Source of the DNA: Lactobacillus sp. ESL0701
GTDB lineage: Bacteria; Bacillota; Bacilli; Lactobacillales; Lactobacillaceae
Assembly (NCBI RefSeq): GCF_029433445.1
Contig: NZ_JAQTIC010000010.1
Coordinates: 1-46,750 of the forward strand
DNA length: 46,750 nt
Reading direction: 5' to 3'
Shown: positions 25,925 to 35,589 of the stretch, piece by piece
How positions within the stretch are numbered: position 1 is the stretch's first letter
Layout: the number at the start of each line of letters is the position of its first letter
Translations under genes and position numbers: made by a program
The notes under the pieces: model-generated
Seen by the model: only the letters and a program-made list of their open reading frames with translations
Databases searched by the model: none
Told to the model about the DNA's origin: nothing

Positions 25925-27850
25925 ATGATAATTGCACAAGGGCACGATTTAGAAAAACAATTCGGTGCCAATATTCTATTTAAAAACGTTAACTTTTCAA
26001 TTGACGCAAACGCGCGGATCGGACTTGTCGGAGCAAACGGTGTCGGCAAGACGACGCTGCTTAAAATTATGACCGGTGAAGAAGACGCAACCCATGGTGA
26101 ATTTACAATCAACAAGGGCATTACCGTCGGCTACATCGCCCAGGAAAATAGTCTTAACGAAAATAAAACTATCTGGAATGAGATGCTGGATGTTTTTGCC
26201 CCATTAATTAAAATGGGTGAAAATATCCAAACAATGCAGGAGCAGATTGCCAATCATCCCGAAGATGAAACTTTGCTCAAGCAATACGATCAAATGCAAT
26301 TTAACTTTGAACAGCAAGGCGGCTACACGTACCAATCCGATATCAAAAGCATCCTGAACGGCTTTAAATTTCCCGCAGACACGTGGACTAAGGTAATTGG
26401 CAGTCTTTCTGGCGGTGAAAAAACTCGCCTCGCCTTTGTTAAATTGCTGCTGCAAAAGCCGCCACTATTACTGCTTGATGAACCAACTAACTACCTTGAT
26501 TTAGATACATTGGACTGGCTGGAAAACTTCCTTAAAGGTTATTCTGGCGCTATTTTGGTAGTTTCTCACGACCAGTACTTTTTGGATCATTTGGCTAACC
26601 AAATTTTTGAATTACAATTTGGTAAACTGACTGCCTTCAAAGGTAACTACTCTGATTATGTTGCCCAAAGAGAACTGCGTGATCGTCAGCAAGAAGAAGC
26701 CTACGAAAAGCAACAGGATAAAATCAAAAAAGATGAGGAATTTATTCAAAAGAACATTGTTCGCGCTACCACTACTAAAAGGGCACAAAGTCGGCGCAAG
26801 CAACTGGAAAAAATCGAACGGATTAAGCCACCTAAACATAAAAACAAGGTTCGCATTACCTTCAAAAGTGAGCGACCATCTGGGAAAGAAGTTTTAATCT
26901 TCAATCACTTGTCAATCGGTTATCCAACTAAAACCATGGTGCAAGATGTTTCTTTTCAGGTTAATAAAGGCGACCGCGTTGCGGTTATTGGACCTAACGG
27001 GATTGGCAAGTCCACGCTTTTAAAAACCATCATGAAGGACTTAACCCCTAAAGAAGGGTCAATCAAGTACGGCGCTTCGCTTGATATTGGCTATTATGAC
27101 CAAGAATTGCAACAACTTGATCCTGGCAAAACCGTGCTTGATACCATTTGGGATCGCCATAAAACGATGCCTGAACGTGACGTGCGCTCAATCTTGGCTA
27201 GTTTCTTATTCACTGCCAAAGACATTGACAAGACTGTCGGTCAATTATCCGGCGGTCAGAAAGCCCGCTTGACCTTAACTGTTTTATCACTTGAGCATAA
27301 CAACTTCTTGTTAATGGACGAGCCGACCAACCACTTGGATATTGAAGCTAAGGAAGTGCTCGAGCAAGCTCTGCAAAAGTTCGATGGCACATTGCTGTTT
27401 GTCTCCCATGATCGGTACTTTATCAACCAGCTGGCTAATAAGATTGTTGCCGTCAAAGATGGTCATGCCAAAACTTACGAAGGTAACTATTCATACTACT
27501 TAGATGAACAAGCTAAACAAACTGCTGCTAGTGCCGCAACTCCTGCTGGTCAAGATGCACCCGTAGAAACAACAGCTGCAAATTCTACCAAGCTGTCTTA
27601 TCAAGAACAAAAGCAGCGCGACTCACAAAAACGTAAGTTGCAACGCCAAGTAGAAGATGTTGAAGCTCAAATTGAAGAATTGGAACAAAAGCAGCAAGAA
27701 ATTCAAGCACAGATGGCTAACCCCGATATTGCTTCTGACTTTGGTAAATTGGGACCCTTGCAAGAGGACCTAACTGCCGTACAAACTGAATTGGACAAAG
27801 CCAATGAAGCTTGGGAACAAGCATTAACTGAATTAGAAAATTTTGAATAA
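25925..27850 (+). CDS. ABC-F family ribosome-associated ATPase (YfmR/Uup-like)
   Basis: A 641-residue soluble protein with two ABC domains and no membrane segments. Domain 1 has Walker A GANGVGKTT (residues 36-44), signature LSGGEKTRLAF and Walker B LLLDEPTNYLD. The charged linker (about 240-310) is rich in Lys, Arg and Glu, as in ABC-F proteins that reach the ribosomal P-site tRNA. Domain 2 has GPNGIGKST, LSGGQKARLTL and LLMDEPTNHLD. The last 80 residues are a coiled coil (KLQRQVEDVEAQIEELEQKQ) typical of the Uup/YfmR branch, which helps stalled ribosomes. GTG at 25916 is possible, but the ATG at 25925 has AGG 8 bases upstream and is preferred. Antibiotic resistance is less likely given the C-terminal coiled coil. 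Confidence 0.9.
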   Translation: MIIAQGHDLEKQFGANILFKNVNFSIDANARIGLVGANGVGKTTLLKIMTGEEDATHGEFTINKGITVGYIAQENSLNENKTIWNEMLDVFAPLIKMGENIQTMQEQIANHPEDETLLKQYDQMQFNFEQQGGYTYQSDIKSILNGFKFPADTWTKVIGSLSGGEKTRLAFVKLLLQKPPLLLLDEPTNYLDLDTLDWLENFLKGYSGAILVVSHDQYFLDHLANQIFELQFGKLTAFKGNYSDYVAQRELRDRQQEEAYEKQQDKIKKDEEFIQKNIVRATTTKRAQSRRKQLEKIERIKPPKHKNKVRITFKSERPSGKEVLIFNHLSIGYPTKTMVQDVSFQVNKGDRVAVIGPNGIGKSTLLKTIMKDLTPKEGSIKYGASLDIGYYDQELQQLDPGKTVLDTIWDRHKTMPERDVRSILASFLFTAKDIDKTVGQLSGGQKARLTLTVLSLEHNNFLLMDEPTNHLDIEAKEVLEQALQKFDGTLLFVSHDRYFINQLANKIVAVKDGHAKTYEGNYSYYLDEQAKQTAASAATPAGQDAPVETTAANSTKLSYQEQKQRDSQKRKLQRQVEDVEAQIEELEQKQQEIQAQMANPDIASDFGKLGPLQEDLTAVQTELDKANEAWEQALTELENFE

Positions 27851-27887
27851 AAAAAGACGAGGAAGTTACTTACTTCCTCGTCTTTTT
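27851..27887. terminator. Bidirectional terminator between ABC-F gene and tsaD
   Basis: AAAAAGACGAGGAAGT pairs with ACTTCCTCGTCTTTTT, a 16-bp perfect stem with a 5-base loop, directly after the ABC-F stop and 10 bases from the tsaD stop. Confidence 0.9.
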
Positions 27888-27897
27888 AGTTTAATAA

Positions 27898-28947
27898 TTA
27901 TTTCAGCATATTCTTCGCATACGGTAATTCCAGTGACGGATCAGCATTGAGTGTCATATCAGCAAACTTACCTTCATTATACAAATTATAAGCCGCCGCA
28001 CCAATCATTGCTGCATTATCGCCGCACAACTTTAGGTCAGGCAAAATTACCTTTGGTCGCATACTTTCTGGCAAAGCCGCGATTTCCTGACTCATGCGAT
28101 CACGTAGACCATGGTTAGCGGCTACACCGCCACCCATAATAAAGGTTTTTGGTTGATATTCTTTAATTGCACGAATTGTCTTAGTAGATAACACATCTAC
28201 CACCGCCGCCTGAAAACTAGCAGCCAAATCATACTTGTTCAATTCTTGGTGAATTTGGTCAGCATGGTGACAAGTATTAATAAAGGCGCTCTTTAGACCA
28301 GAAAATGAAAAGTCATAATCATCATCGGTCATCATTGCTCGAGGGAAGTTAAACGTATCTTGACCTTGATGTGCCCAGTCATCAATCGTTTTACCAGCTG
28401 GATATTTCACACCTAGAACTCGACCAATCTTGTCGTAAGCTTCTCCTGCGGCATCATCACGGGTATCACCAACAATTTCAAAGTGCGTGGGGTCTTTCAT
28501 CAAGACAATTTCAGTATGACCCCCGGAAACTTGCAAGGCAAGAGCAGGATATTCAATTTCATCTGTTAGTTGAGCTGCCATAATGTGACCCATAATATGG
28601 TCAACACCGATTAACGGAATCCCTGTAGCCATTGAAGCAGCCTTAGCCGCACTAACACCAATTAATAGTGCGCCAACAAGTCCAGGACCGTAAGTTACCG
28701 CAATTGCATCAATATCATCCCAAGTGGCGTTTGCCTGCGCTAATGCTTCTTTAGTAATCTGGCTAATTACTTCAATATGATGACGACTGGCAACCTCTGG
28801 AACTACCCCGCCGAAACGTTGATGGCTCTTAATTTGCGTTGCCACAATTAAACTTTCAATTTCACGGCCATTTTTAATGACTGCTGTAGAAGTTTCATCG
28901 CAGGAACTCTCATAAGCTAAAATCCGAATATCTTTTTGTTTGCTCAA
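27898..28947 (-). CDS. tsaD: tRNA N6-threonylcarbamoyladenosine transferase TsaD
   Basis: A 349-residue Kae1/TsaD protein that transfers threonylcarbamoyl to A37 of ANN-decoding tRNAs, working with TsaB and TsaE. Motifs are [16 protein letters not shown] at the start, the metal-binding HIMGHIMAA (usual HxxxH) and [13 protein letters not shown] near the C-terminus. The start is TTG at 28947 with AAAGGG 9-10 bases upstream; its codon overlaps the rimI stop. tsaB, rimI and tsaD overlap in this order, so the tRNA modification genes are co-transcribed. Confidence 0.96.
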   Translation of the reverse strand: MSKQKDIRILAYESSCDETSTAVIKNGREIESLIVATQIKSHQRFGGVVPEVASRHHIEVISQITKEALAQANATWDDIDAIAVTYGPGLVGALLIGVSAAKAASMATGIPLIGVDHIMGHIMAAQLTDEIEYPALALQVSGGHTEIVLMKDPTHFEIVGDTRDDAAGEAYDKIGRVLGVKYPAGKTIDDWAHQGQDTFNFPRAMMTDDDYDFSFSGLKSAFINTCHHADQIHQELNKYDLAASFQAAVVDVLSTKTIRAIKEYQPKTFIMGGGVAANHGLRDRMSQEIAALPESMRPKVILPDLKLCGDNAAMIGAAAYNLYNEGKFADMTLNADPSLELPYAKNMLK

Positions 28948-29519
28948 AACTTATTCCCTTTCTTATTTCGTGTTTGTGTTAAATTCAGCACCATATTTAA
29001 GCCATCTGTTTGCGTTTCTTGATAATAATTTGGGCGAATAAAAGTTGGACTGAAGCCTAACTGTCGGTATAATTTTTGCGCTACCAAGTTATCCACGCGA
29101 ACTTCCAAGCTAACATATTCGCAGCCCCACTTTTGTGCTAATTCAATCATTATCTGCATTAAGTATGTGCCTAAGCCTTGCCCCTGCCAATTAGGAGCGA
29201 CTGTTATATTAGTTATATGTCCTTCAGGCTGGTTAATGCGCACACCCGCATAAGCAATCAAAGTTGAAGATTGATAAACAACTAAATATAGCAAGTTGGG
29301 CTTGGTCAGCTCTGACTGAAAAATCTCCGCGTTCCACGGCATTCTCCCATTGTAAGCCTGCGTTTCCAGCAGCAGCATATTAGAAATATCATCAGACTTG
29401 GCCCGCATAACTTGAACGGTTTGACCAGCAAAGGTAAACACAAATGGCTGAAATTCTATCTTAAGTGGCTGTTTTTTAAAACGAGAAAAATAATTATGCT
29501 GCTTAAACTTCTTCCACAT
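28944..29519 (-). CDS. rimI: GNAT N-acetyltransferase RimI-like
   Basis: A 191-residue acetyltransferase likely to modify the N-terminus of a ribosomal protein or other target. The acetyl-CoA motif is [18 protein letters not shown] (Q/RxxGxG/A as QGQGLG), followed by [19 protein letters not shown], which closely matches RimI. About 40 residues precede the domain ([17 protein letters not shown]), a short basic N-terminal extension. The ATG at 29519 lies within the tsaB end (17-base overlap) and has no Shine-Dalgarno, so coupling is expected. A longer upstream frame into tsaB lacks support. Confidence 0.88.
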   Translation of the reverse strand: MWKKFKQHNYFSRFKKQPLKIEFQPFVFTFAGQTVQVMRAKSDDISNMLLLETQAYNGRMPWNAEIFQSELTKPNLLYLVVYQSSTLIAYAGVRINQPEGHITNITVAPNWQGQGLGTYLMQIMIELAQKWGCEYVSLEVRVDNLVAQKLYRQLGFSPTFIRPNYYQETQTDGLNMVLNLTQTRNKKGNKF

Positions 29520-30243
29520 AATTACTATCTGGCTCAAACGGCTTCCCCGTCTTCTTATGCCAGTCAACCTCTGCTTGCGTCCGCCGCAAATAATTTGGTA
29601 ACAACTGGTCAGGATCAGTTGGCGTGGCTGTTTCTGCTAGCTTGCCAATTAAGCCAGCATGAATAACATTTTGGTCATCAGTACCGTAACTAAAAGGTAC
29701 AGCCAATGCCTTAAGTAATTCTTCCTGCTTGGTAAAACCCGACCCAATAAAGATAATCTTGCTTACAGACTTATTAGCTAAATATTCCTTAACAGCTTCC
29801 AGCAATGATGAAATATGATAGTGACCATCAGCCAGGACATTAACTGGCAGACCACCCTCATTAACATAACCGCCAGCAAAGTAGTTATCATTGCGGGCAT
29901 CAATTCCTGCTACAATCAATGTATTTTGATCGCTGCAGCCAGCAGCCAAAGCTTGCAAGGTTGAAATACCGACGACTTCTTTATTTAAAATACTAGCAAA
30001 CATTTTAACCGTCGTAATTCCAATCCGCAATCCCGTATAAGATCCTGGTCCAATTGCTACCGCAAAACGATCAAGATCCTTTAACTGCAGATTATTTGCT
30101 TGCATAATTTCATCAATTAAAGGATCAAGATGCTCACTATGGTTGCGTTCATCCTGTTCACTTTTTTCAACAATAACTGATTGGTCGTCATTCAAGGCTA
30201 CACTCAAGTGATTAGTGGCCGTTGACACACTTAAAATTTTCAT
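29503..30243 (-). CDS. tsaB: tRNA threonylcarbamoyladenosine biosynthesis protein TsaB
   Basis: A 246-residue ASKHA-fold partner of TsaD. It starts MKILSVSTATNHLSVAL, has the conserved GPGSYTGLRIGITTVKMFA (about residues 69-87) and a C-terminal LLPNYLRRTQAEVDW. AAAGGG lies about 13 bases before the ATG. It is first of the tsaB-rimI-tsaD overlap set and follows folT by 29 bases. Confidence 0.95.
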   Translation of the reverse strand: MKILSVSTATNHLSVALNDDQSVIVEKSEQDERNHSEHLDPLIDEIMQANNLQLKDLDRFAVAIGPGSYTGLRIGITTVKMFASILNKEVVGISTLQALAAGCSDQNTLIVAGIDARNDNYFAGGYVNEGGLPVNVLADGHYHISSLLEAVKEYLANKSVSKIIFIGSGFTKQEELLKALAVPFSYGTDDQNVIHAGLIGKLAETATPTDPDQLLPNYLRRTQAEVDWHKKTGKPFEPDSNYVEEV

Positions 30244-30272
30244 TTCAGATTACTTTTCCCTTTTTAAAAAAT

Positions 30273-30791
30273 CTACCTTTTCATTTTAACACGAGAAAGG
30301 GCCTGTAAAACAAAGTAGATAACAAACATTTGTACCCAAGGAACAATTAATTCTTTAGGCAGTCGCTGCACTAAGGCCGCATTAAAATTCAACCCATACA
30401 AAACGTGTACCCACAAAGTATTCAGACCAACGTTAACAATTACGGTAACCAGCAACGTCGACAAGATAATCCGCCAAATCTTAACTGGTCGGTGATAAAA
30501 AAACAGTCCGTAAATTAATGGTCCAACCATCGCACTAAGTGTAAAACCGATGAAATAACCACCTTGATTACCAAAGATAGCTGAGGAAACAAGATCCCCA
30601 ATCGCGCCGCCGACACTGCCCCACACGGGACCAAAAATGAAGCCCAGCATCACGCTCCCAATAAAATCAAGACTGACATGAACAACTGCCGTACCAATAC
30701 TGAAGCGATGCAAGATTATTTTGATTGCAATTACAACTCCAAGTAGAATTAAGTCACGTAGTTCTAGTTTTAGCGTTCTTTTTGAAATCAT
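30273..30791 (-). CDS. folT: ECF transporter S component for folate (FolT)
   Basis: A 172-residue integral membrane substrate-binding subunit with about six helices. It would bind folate and dock with the shared EcfA-EcfA'-EcfT energy module encoded elsewhere. Features are LHRFSIGTAVVHVSLDFIG, the loop GFIFGPVWGSVGGAIGDLVSS and YFIGFTLSAMVGPLIYG, all typical of FolT. A GTG at 30800 extends the frame by three codons but sits on the ribosome site. AGAGGA is 10 bases before the ATG at 30791. A terminator hairpin lies upstream (30812-30837). I found no tetrahydrofolate riboswitch in the 58-base gap. Confidence 0.87.
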   Translation of the reverse strand: MISKRTLKLELRDLILLGVVIAIKIILHRFSIGTAVVHVSLDFIGSVMLGFIFGPVWGSVGGAIGDLVSSAIFGNQGGYFIGFTLSAMVGPLIYGLFFYHRPVKIWRIILSTLLVTVIVNVGLNTLWVHVLYGLNFNAALVQRLPKELIVPWVQMFVIYFVLQALSRVKMKR

Positions 30792-30811
30792 CGCCAACAC
30801 TTCCTCTCATT

Positions 30812-30837
30812 AAAAAAGCATGACGACCAGTCATGCT
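30812..30837 (-). terminator. Terminator between acyl-ACP thioesterase and folT
   Basis: AGCATGAC (30817-30824) pairs with GTCATGCT (30830-30837) with a 5-base loop, then U6 on the minus strand (30812-30817). It ends the rsmI-thioesterase segment; folT may need its own promoter or readthrough. Confidence 0.8.
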
Positions 30838-30849
30838 CAATTAATTATA

Positions 30850-31587
30850 TTATATTTTACGCCAAGTTAGTTCACAAACGGCTCTAGGATTGCCTTCTTC
30901 ATCCTCAATCACATGATAGGACTTAATATCTTGCCCATCATCCTGTACGCTAACATATGCAAATGGCTCCTGACCATACGTTACTTCTTGATTAAACTTA
31001 ATGTCTAGACTTTGAATTAGGTGCTCGCGCAAAAATTCACGGTCCAAAGTATCAATGAACCAACTAAAGTAATGCCCGTTAGTCATATGGTGGTTAGTAT
31101 CTAAGTCATCATAGCGAACCCGATACTGGCGCTTAACTTGATATTCTTTTTGCGGTCGCAAGCGAGGGAAACGTGGCAATTTCTTTAATAATGGAATACC
31201 TAAGTCGGTCATCATCTTTTCATCTGTTGCTACCATTTTACGCTTCTTCAAGTCGAACAAGACCCACTCACTCTTAACTGTAATGAGCATCTTCCCTTGT
31301 TCATCAATAAAATTAAAGTCCCGGTACTCCAAAAAGCGATTATAACCAACAGCATCAGTAGTAACCGTGATGTGGTCATTAGGTTGGGGCAATGCTTGAA
31401 CCTCAATGTGGTATTGCGTGACGACCCAGCCCAAGCCACGCTCGGTCAAAGCATTAGTACTTGCTTCGCCACTACTTAATTGGTGTTCGGATACACTCAT
31501 CATCAAGTCAATCATTGCCGGCAACTTCAAATGCTGGTTTTCATCACATTCATAATATTCAATTCGTTTTTGTTCACTATATTTCAT
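30850..31587 (-). CDS. Acyl-ACP thioesterase (FatA/FatB family)
   Basis: A 245-residue double hotdog-fold enzyme that releases free fatty acids from acyl-acyl carrier protein in the cytosol. The first hotdog contains GLGWVVTQYHIEV, the second contains RYDDLDTNHHMTNGHYFSW, carrying the conserved Asp/Asn/His region of bacterial thioesterases. Length is normal. The ATG overlaps the rsmI stop by 1 base (TAATG), so the two are translationally coupled. Chain-length preference cannot be read from the sequence. Confidence 0.87.
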   Translation of the reverse strand: MKYSEQKRIEYYECDENQHLKLPAMIDLMMSVSEHQLSSGEASTNALTERGLGWVVTQYHIEVQALPQPNDHITVTTDAVGYNRFLEYRDFNFIDEQGKMLITVKSEWVLFDLKKRKMVATDEKMMTDLGIPLLKKLPRFPRLRPQKEYQVKRQYRVRYDDLDTNHHMTNGHYFSWFIDTLDREFLREHLIQSLDIKFNQEVTYGQEPFAYVSVQDDGQDIKSYHVIEDEEGNPRAVCELTWRKI

Positions 31588-32450
31588 TAGTTGCCTCTGT
31601 TTTGGTGATATTCATCATAAAGTTCGTTCTTAGAAACATTATTTAACTGGGCTACTTCTTTAATGGCTGACTTTTTACTTTCACCTTGAGCAACTCGGTC
31701 ATCGACTAACTTAATCAATTCAGGCCATGTTAATTGTTTAATTTCAGCTGTACTTGGCGATACCAACATGACAAATTCACCGCGCGGCGCGTTTTCAGTA
31801 AAATAGTCATTTAGTTCCGCAACTGTTCCCCGGACAAATTCCTCATGAATTTTAGTTAGTTCCCGTGCAGCCACAATCTGCCTGTCAGGTGCAAATACTG
31901 TTGCCATATTTTTTAACGTCTTAACCAGCCGATGCGGTGCTTCATAAAAAATTGAAGTTGCATGAGCCTTAGACATTTCTTCAAAATAAGGCTTCTGCTC
32001 ACCTGCCTTACGCGGCAAAAAGCCGTAATAAGTAAACGGCTGCGCATCAAATCCCGAGGCAATTAAGGCCGTCGTAAACGCCGACGGACCCGGCAGTGGT
32101 ACTACGGGAACATTATTTTTAATACATTCCTGCACTAAAATATAGCCCGGATCAGAAATAACCGGCATCCCTGCATCACTGATTTCCGCAATTACTGCCC
32201 CTTCTTGCATTAATTGCACTAATTCCGGTGCACGCTGCTTAGAATTATATTTATGAAACGACAGCATGTGATTATGCACGCCAATCTTTTCTAGCAAAAT
32301 GCCACTAGTTCGTGTATCTTCAGCCGCGATATAGTCTGCATCTGTTAATACCTTTTTAGCCCGAATCGTAATGTCTTCTAAGTTACCAATTGGTGTTGGT
32401 ACCAAATAAAGCTTACCCTGATCATCTGCATAACTACTTTGCCGCTGCAT
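31587..32450 (-). CDS. rsmI: 16S rRNA 2'-O-ribose C1402 methyltransferase RsmI
   Basis: A 287-residue SAM-dependent methyltransferase. Features are LYLVPTPIGNLEDITIRA (about residues 14-31), AEDTRTSGILL, SDAGMPVISDPGY and PLPGPSAFTTAL, all signatures of the RsmI tetrapyrrole-methylase-like fold. It follows yabA by 12 bases and overlaps the thioesterase gene by 1 base. Standard length and context. Confidence 0.95.
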   Translation of the reverse strand: MQRQSSYADDQGKLYLVPTPIGNLEDITIRAKKVLTDADYIAAEDTRTSGILLEKIGVHNHMLSFHKYNSKQRAPELVQLMQEGAVIAEISDAGMPVISDPGYILVQECIKNNVPVVPLPGPSAFTTALIASGFDAQPFTYYGFLPRKAGEQKPYFEEMSKAHATSIFYEAPHRLVKTLKNMATVFAPDRQIVAARELTKIHEEFVRGTVAELNDYFTENAPRGEFVMLVSPSTAEIKQLTWPELIKLVDDRVAQGESKKSAIKEVAQLNNVSKNELYDEYHQNRGN

Positions 32451-32462
32451 TTTATCCGTCCT

Positions 32463-32813
32463 TTAATGTACTTTCTTCTTTTTCTTTTCACCGAAATTAT
32501 CAAGAATATCTAAACAAAACATGCAATCAGAACTTGGATCACGATGTGAGCCATAGTACATGTTGCAAATATGATAACCCGAGTTATAAATCTGCCGCAA
32601 GGACTCAAGACCACTCTGAGTCTTAATTGTTCCGTTATGCGCATTGGCATTCGTCATTTTGTCCATTTTTTCACGTAAAAGCTGGTTCTCAACCTTTAAC
32701 TCGGTATTTTCCTTGAGTGTATCTAAAATATCATTTTCTAAACTCTCGATTGTCTTGGTCATCTTCATCATCGAATCGTGGAGTTGCTGCAATTTTGAAT
32801 AAGAGTCCACCAT
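32463..32813 (-). CDS. yabA: Replication initiation control protein YabA
   Basis: A 116-residue regulator that in Bacillus binds DnaA and the beta clamp and restrains initiation. It has an N-terminal coiled coil (heptads over about residues 5-60) and a C-terminal zinc module with HICNMYYG and CMFC. A TTG one codon upstream is possible, but the ATG at 32813 has GGTAGG 6 bases before it. It follows holB by 7 bases. Confidence 0.93.
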   Translation of the reverse strand: MVDSYSKLQQLHDSMMKMTKTIESLENDILDTLKENTELKVENQLLREKMDKMTNANAHNGTIKTQSGLESLRQIYNSGYHICNMYYGSHRDPSSDCMFCLDILDNFGEKKKKKVH

Positions 32814-32820
32814 CAAACAC

Positions 32821-33681
32821 CTACCGTTTCCACTGCAAAGCTAGATAATCCAATAAGTTGCGAAAATTAACGTTGCTATAACGCATCTTGTCAATTTCTA
32901 ATAAATTTTGAAGCATCTTAGCTCCCGCCTGTTGATCTTTATCATTTAATTCCGTTTGTGCCATCTTCTTTAACATCAACCAAACATAATTTTGGCTAAC
33001 TTTACTCTTAGCCAAATCTGCTAATTGGTGGGCACTGACAATTGATAGCAGATCGTATTCCAACATTTCTTGATAAAAATATTTAATTTCTTGGTCAAAT
33101 TTGCGAGTATCGCCAAGTTCAAGGATCTGGTCTTTAGTAAAGCCGTTTTGAATTAAAAATGCGGTTTTGTTATCTACTTGCTCGTCAGCCGCAAAATTAA
33201 TAATTTGTGTTCTGGAACGCACTGTTGGCAAAATCTGATCAACATTATTAGTAATCAAAATTGTCACAACAGGAGCAATCGGTTCTTCTAATAAATTAAG
33301 TAGGGCATTAGCTGCTGGCAGCGTTAATTTTTGTGCCTCATTAATAATAAAAAACCGGCAGCTGCTCTGCACTGGGCTTTTGCCTAATTCTTCCTTTAAT
33401 GGTCGAATTTGATCAATCCCTAAACTTTGCTTACCTGCAGTAGTTACCAGCAAGACATCAGGATAGTTACCAGAAATAATTTGCCGGCAATTTTGGCAAG
33501 TGCCATCAGGCCGCTTTTCACCAGTACAATTAAATAAACAGGCAAGCCAATATGCGGTATTAACAGCCTCATCTTCATCACGGTCAACAAACAAATAACT
33601 ATGTGCCAGTTGTTTTTGCTGGTAAGCACGTTCTAAAAAAGCTGCCTCTTTAGCGCTCTTTTGCGTAAGATCAATAGCCAT
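32821..33681 (-). CDS. holB: DNA polymerase III delta-prime subunit
   Basis: A 286-residue clamp-loader subunit. It has AHSYLF near the start, a zinc module with CTGEKRPDGTCQNC, the conserved FFIINEAQKLTLPAANALL (Walker-B-like and SRC-region context) and LPTVRSRTQII. No functional Walker A is evident, as in delta-prime. It overlaps darA by 1 base (TAATG). Confidence 0.93.
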   Translation of the reverse strand: MAIDLTQKSAKEAAFLERAYQQKQLAHSYLFVDRDEDEAVNTAYWLACLFNCTGEKRPDGTCQNCRQIISGNYPDVLLVTTAGKQSLGIDQIRPLKEELGKSPVQSSCRFFIINEAQKLTLPAANALLNLLEEPIAPVVTILITNNVDQILPTVRSRTQIINFAADEQVDNKTAFLIQNGFTKDQILELGDTRKFDQEIKYFYQEMLEYDLLSIVSAHQLADLAKSKVSQNYVWLMLKKMAQTELNDKDQQAGAKMLQNLLEIDKMRYSNVNFRNLLDYLALQWKR

Positions 33682-34004
33682 TAAAATTGCTTAAACGCTT
33701 CTACTGGTAAGACAAAGCAAGTCGCACCGCCAACCGTAATTTTAATCGGCTGACTGCTCATATCAAAGCCAGTCATTACCATATTAGGGTTCATATATTC
33801 CTCGCGCGCCTTGGAATCTTCCTTAATGATATGTAACACTTCTTTTACATGTTCATCATCAATCCCAATAAGAAATGTGGTATTGCCTTGACTCAAAAAG
33901 CCACCAGTTGTAGCCAACTTAGTCGCACGAATATTTTCTTTAACCAGAGTACGCTGCAGCCGACTGGCATCTTCTTTTTGTACAATTGCGATTATTAACT
34001 TCAT
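33681..34004 (-). CDS. darA: Cyclic-di-AMP-binding PII-like protein DarA (YaaQ/PstA)
   Basis: A 107-residue trimeric PII-like receptor. Features are MKLIIAIVQKEDASRLQRTL, the T-loop entry KLATTGGFLSQGNTTFLIG and the C-terminal GGATCFVLPVEAFKQF. A TTG one codon upstream is possible, but the ATG at 34004 is 8 bases from AAAGGA. Between tmk (4-base gap) and holB (1-base overlap), the usual Firmicutes position. Confidence 0.93.
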   Translation of the reverse strand: MKLIIAIVQKEDASRLQRTLVKENIRATKLATTGGFLSQGNTTFLIGIDDEHVKEVLHIIKEDSKAREEYMNPNMVMTGFDMSSQPIKITVGGATCFVLPVEAFKQF

Positions 34005-34008
34005 CAAA

Positions 34009-34656
34009 TCAGTCCTTTAGCAATTCTTTTGGTAAACGGTTTACAACAATTTTAACACAATCTGCTACTACCTGACTAAGAGGTCGATTAGCATTAACAA
34101 CCTCAATGCGGTCGGAATATTGCTGGTTAACCCACTGGTAACCCTGATAAACTTTTTGGTGAAAAGCTAATTCTTCTTGTTCTAAACGGTCTTCTTGACC
34201 GCCATGGTCCTTAGCAATTCGTGCTAAGCCCACTTCAGGCTGCACATCTAAGAAAATAGTTAAGTCAGGTTCAATCCCACTAGTGGCAAAATCATTAATT
34301 ACCTTAACAGCTTCAATTCCTAAATCTCGTCCGACACCTTGATAAGCTAATGAACTATCGACAAACCGATCAGAAAAAACAACTTGACCCTGTTCTAATG
34401 CCGGAATGATTGTTTCTGCCATGTGCTGACTTCTTGAAGCGGCATAAAGTAATGCCTCGGTTTTAGCACTCATAGCAACATTAGCCGGATCCAAAATAAA
34501 CTGCCGAATTTGTTCCGCGATTTTGGAGCCACCGGGCTCACGGGTCACAAGATGTTGTACCCTGAGCTTAGGGGCAATCTGGGCTACAACTTGTTCCAAA
34601 ACAGTACTTTTTCCAGACCCATCAGGTCCTTCAAAACTAATAAAAAAACTTTTCAT
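34009..34656 (-). CDS. tmk: Thymidylate kinase
   Basis: A 215-residue P-loop kinase making dTDP from dTMP. Features are [29 protein letters not shown], the DR(Y/F) motif in [13 protein letters not shown] and the lid-region [12 protein letters not shown]. The ATG at 34656 has GGGAG 5-6 bases upstream. An extended -10 (TGTAAAAT) lies about 25 bases before it, so tmk may start a new transcript after the yaaL terminator. Confidence 0.96.
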   Translation of the reverse strand: MKSFFISFEGPDGSGKSTVLEQVVAQIAPKLRVQHLVTREPGGSKIAEQIRQFILDPANVAMSAKTEALLYAASRSQHMAETIIPALEQGQVVFSDRFVDSSLAYQGVGRDLGIEAVKVINDFATSGIEPDLTIFLDVQPEVGLARIAKDHGGQEDRLEQEELAFHQKVYQGYQWVNQQYSDRIEVVNANRPLSQVVADCVKIVVNRLPKELLKD

Positions 34657-34734
34657 AAAACTCTCCCATGCCTCTATTTTACAGAAGTTCTTTCTATATT
34701 AACACCCCAACATACTTTTAATTTTAGCAAAAAT

Positions 34735-34761
34735 AAAAAAGCCTACACTGGTAGACTTTTT
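34735..34761 (-). terminator. Terminator after yaaL
   Basis: AAAAAG(C)CTAC / GTAG(A)CTTTTT stem with an ACTG loop and U-rich flank on the minus strand. It overlaps the yaaL stop codon region. Confidence 0.7.
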
Positions 34762-34990
34762 AGTCAGAAATAGCATTCGTGTAACCACTAAATCTTGTAT
34801 GTCGCCGGCGAGCTTCATTATACAAAAAAGAATATTTCGCCTGCAAAATTTTATTAGCAATAATATTGTCGTCTGACATATCTAATGTTGTCGGATCCAA
34901 GCTCTTTTGCACGGCAATTTCATCCTGCAGCTTTTCAATCACGGCAACTAATTTGTCGTCGCCCATTTCTTTAACCTTAGTTCGTGCCAT
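34760..34990 (-). CDS. yaaL: YaaL-family small protein (DUF2508)
   Basis: A 76-residue protein of unknown function found after recR in many Firmicutes. The helical N-terminal half is KLVAVIEKLQDEIAVQ, and the C-terminal half has KYSFLYNEARRRHTRFSGY, which matches the family's conserved end. Its ATG overlaps the recR stop by 1 base. No membrane segment or catalytic motif is visible. Confidence 0.85.
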   Translation of the reverse strand: MARTKVKEMGDDKLVAVIEKLQDEIAVQKSLDPTTLDMSDDNIIANKILQAKYSFLYNEARRRHTRFSGYTNAISD

Positions 34991-35589
34991 TAGATTGATG
35001 TTCTCCCTTGAACTGCCCGCTTTAGCGTAATTGAATTAGCATACTCAATGTCGCTGCCGACCGCCAATCCTGCTGCTAGTCGTGTTACCTTAATCCCCGC
35101 CGGTTTAATTAGCTTGCTAATATACATCGCCGTGGACTCACCTTCTGGAGTTGAGTTTAACGCTAAAATCACTTCTTTAACACTATCTTGCTTTTGCAGG
35201 CGGACAATTAATGACTTAATGTTAACTTCCTCAGGACCAATCCCATCCATTGGCGATAAAACGCCATGCAGAACATGATATAAGCCGTTATATTCGCCCA
35301 TTTCTTCAAAGGCCATCACATCTTTAGGCTGCTCAACAACCATAATCGTTGTTTGGTCGCGTTCAGGATTGGCACAAATCAAGCACGGATCTTGCTCGGT
35401 AATATTACCGCAGATTGAGCAGCGCCGTAATTTTTCTTTGACATCTTTAAGTGCTGTACCAAAGTCATTAACATCATCATCCGGCATATCTAGTGTATAA
35501 AAAGCCAGCCTAGTGGCTGTTTTTTCACCAATGCCCGGTAATTTCATATATGAATCAATCAAATGCGCAATCGGTGTTGGATATTGCAA
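34990..35589 (-). CDS. recR: Recombination mediator RecR
   Basis: A 199-residue protein that acts with RecO and RecF to load RecA on gaps. It has an N-terminal helix-hairpin-helix ([18 protein letters not shown]), a four-Cys zinc finger ([16 protein letters not shown]) and a Toprim domain ([17 protein letters not shown]). The start is TTG at 35589, directly after the ybaB stop (TAA|TTG), with AAGGG about 11 bases upstream. Confidence 0.95.
   Translation of the reverse strand: MQYPTPIAHLIDSYMKLPGIGEKTATRLAFYTLDMPDDDVNDFGTALKDVKEKLRRCSICGNITEQDPCLICANPERDQTTIMVVEQPKDVMAFEEMGEYNGLYHVLHGVLSPMDGIGPEEVNIKSLIVRLQKQDSVKEVILALNSTPEGESTAMYISKLIKPAGIKVTRLAAGLAVGSDIEYANSITLKRAVQGRTSI

Noticed and set aside
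30792..30849. Tetrahydrofolate riboswitch before folT
   Set aside because: The gap is only about 58 bases and is filled by an ordinary terminator and ribosome site; none of the conserved riboswitch segments is visible.
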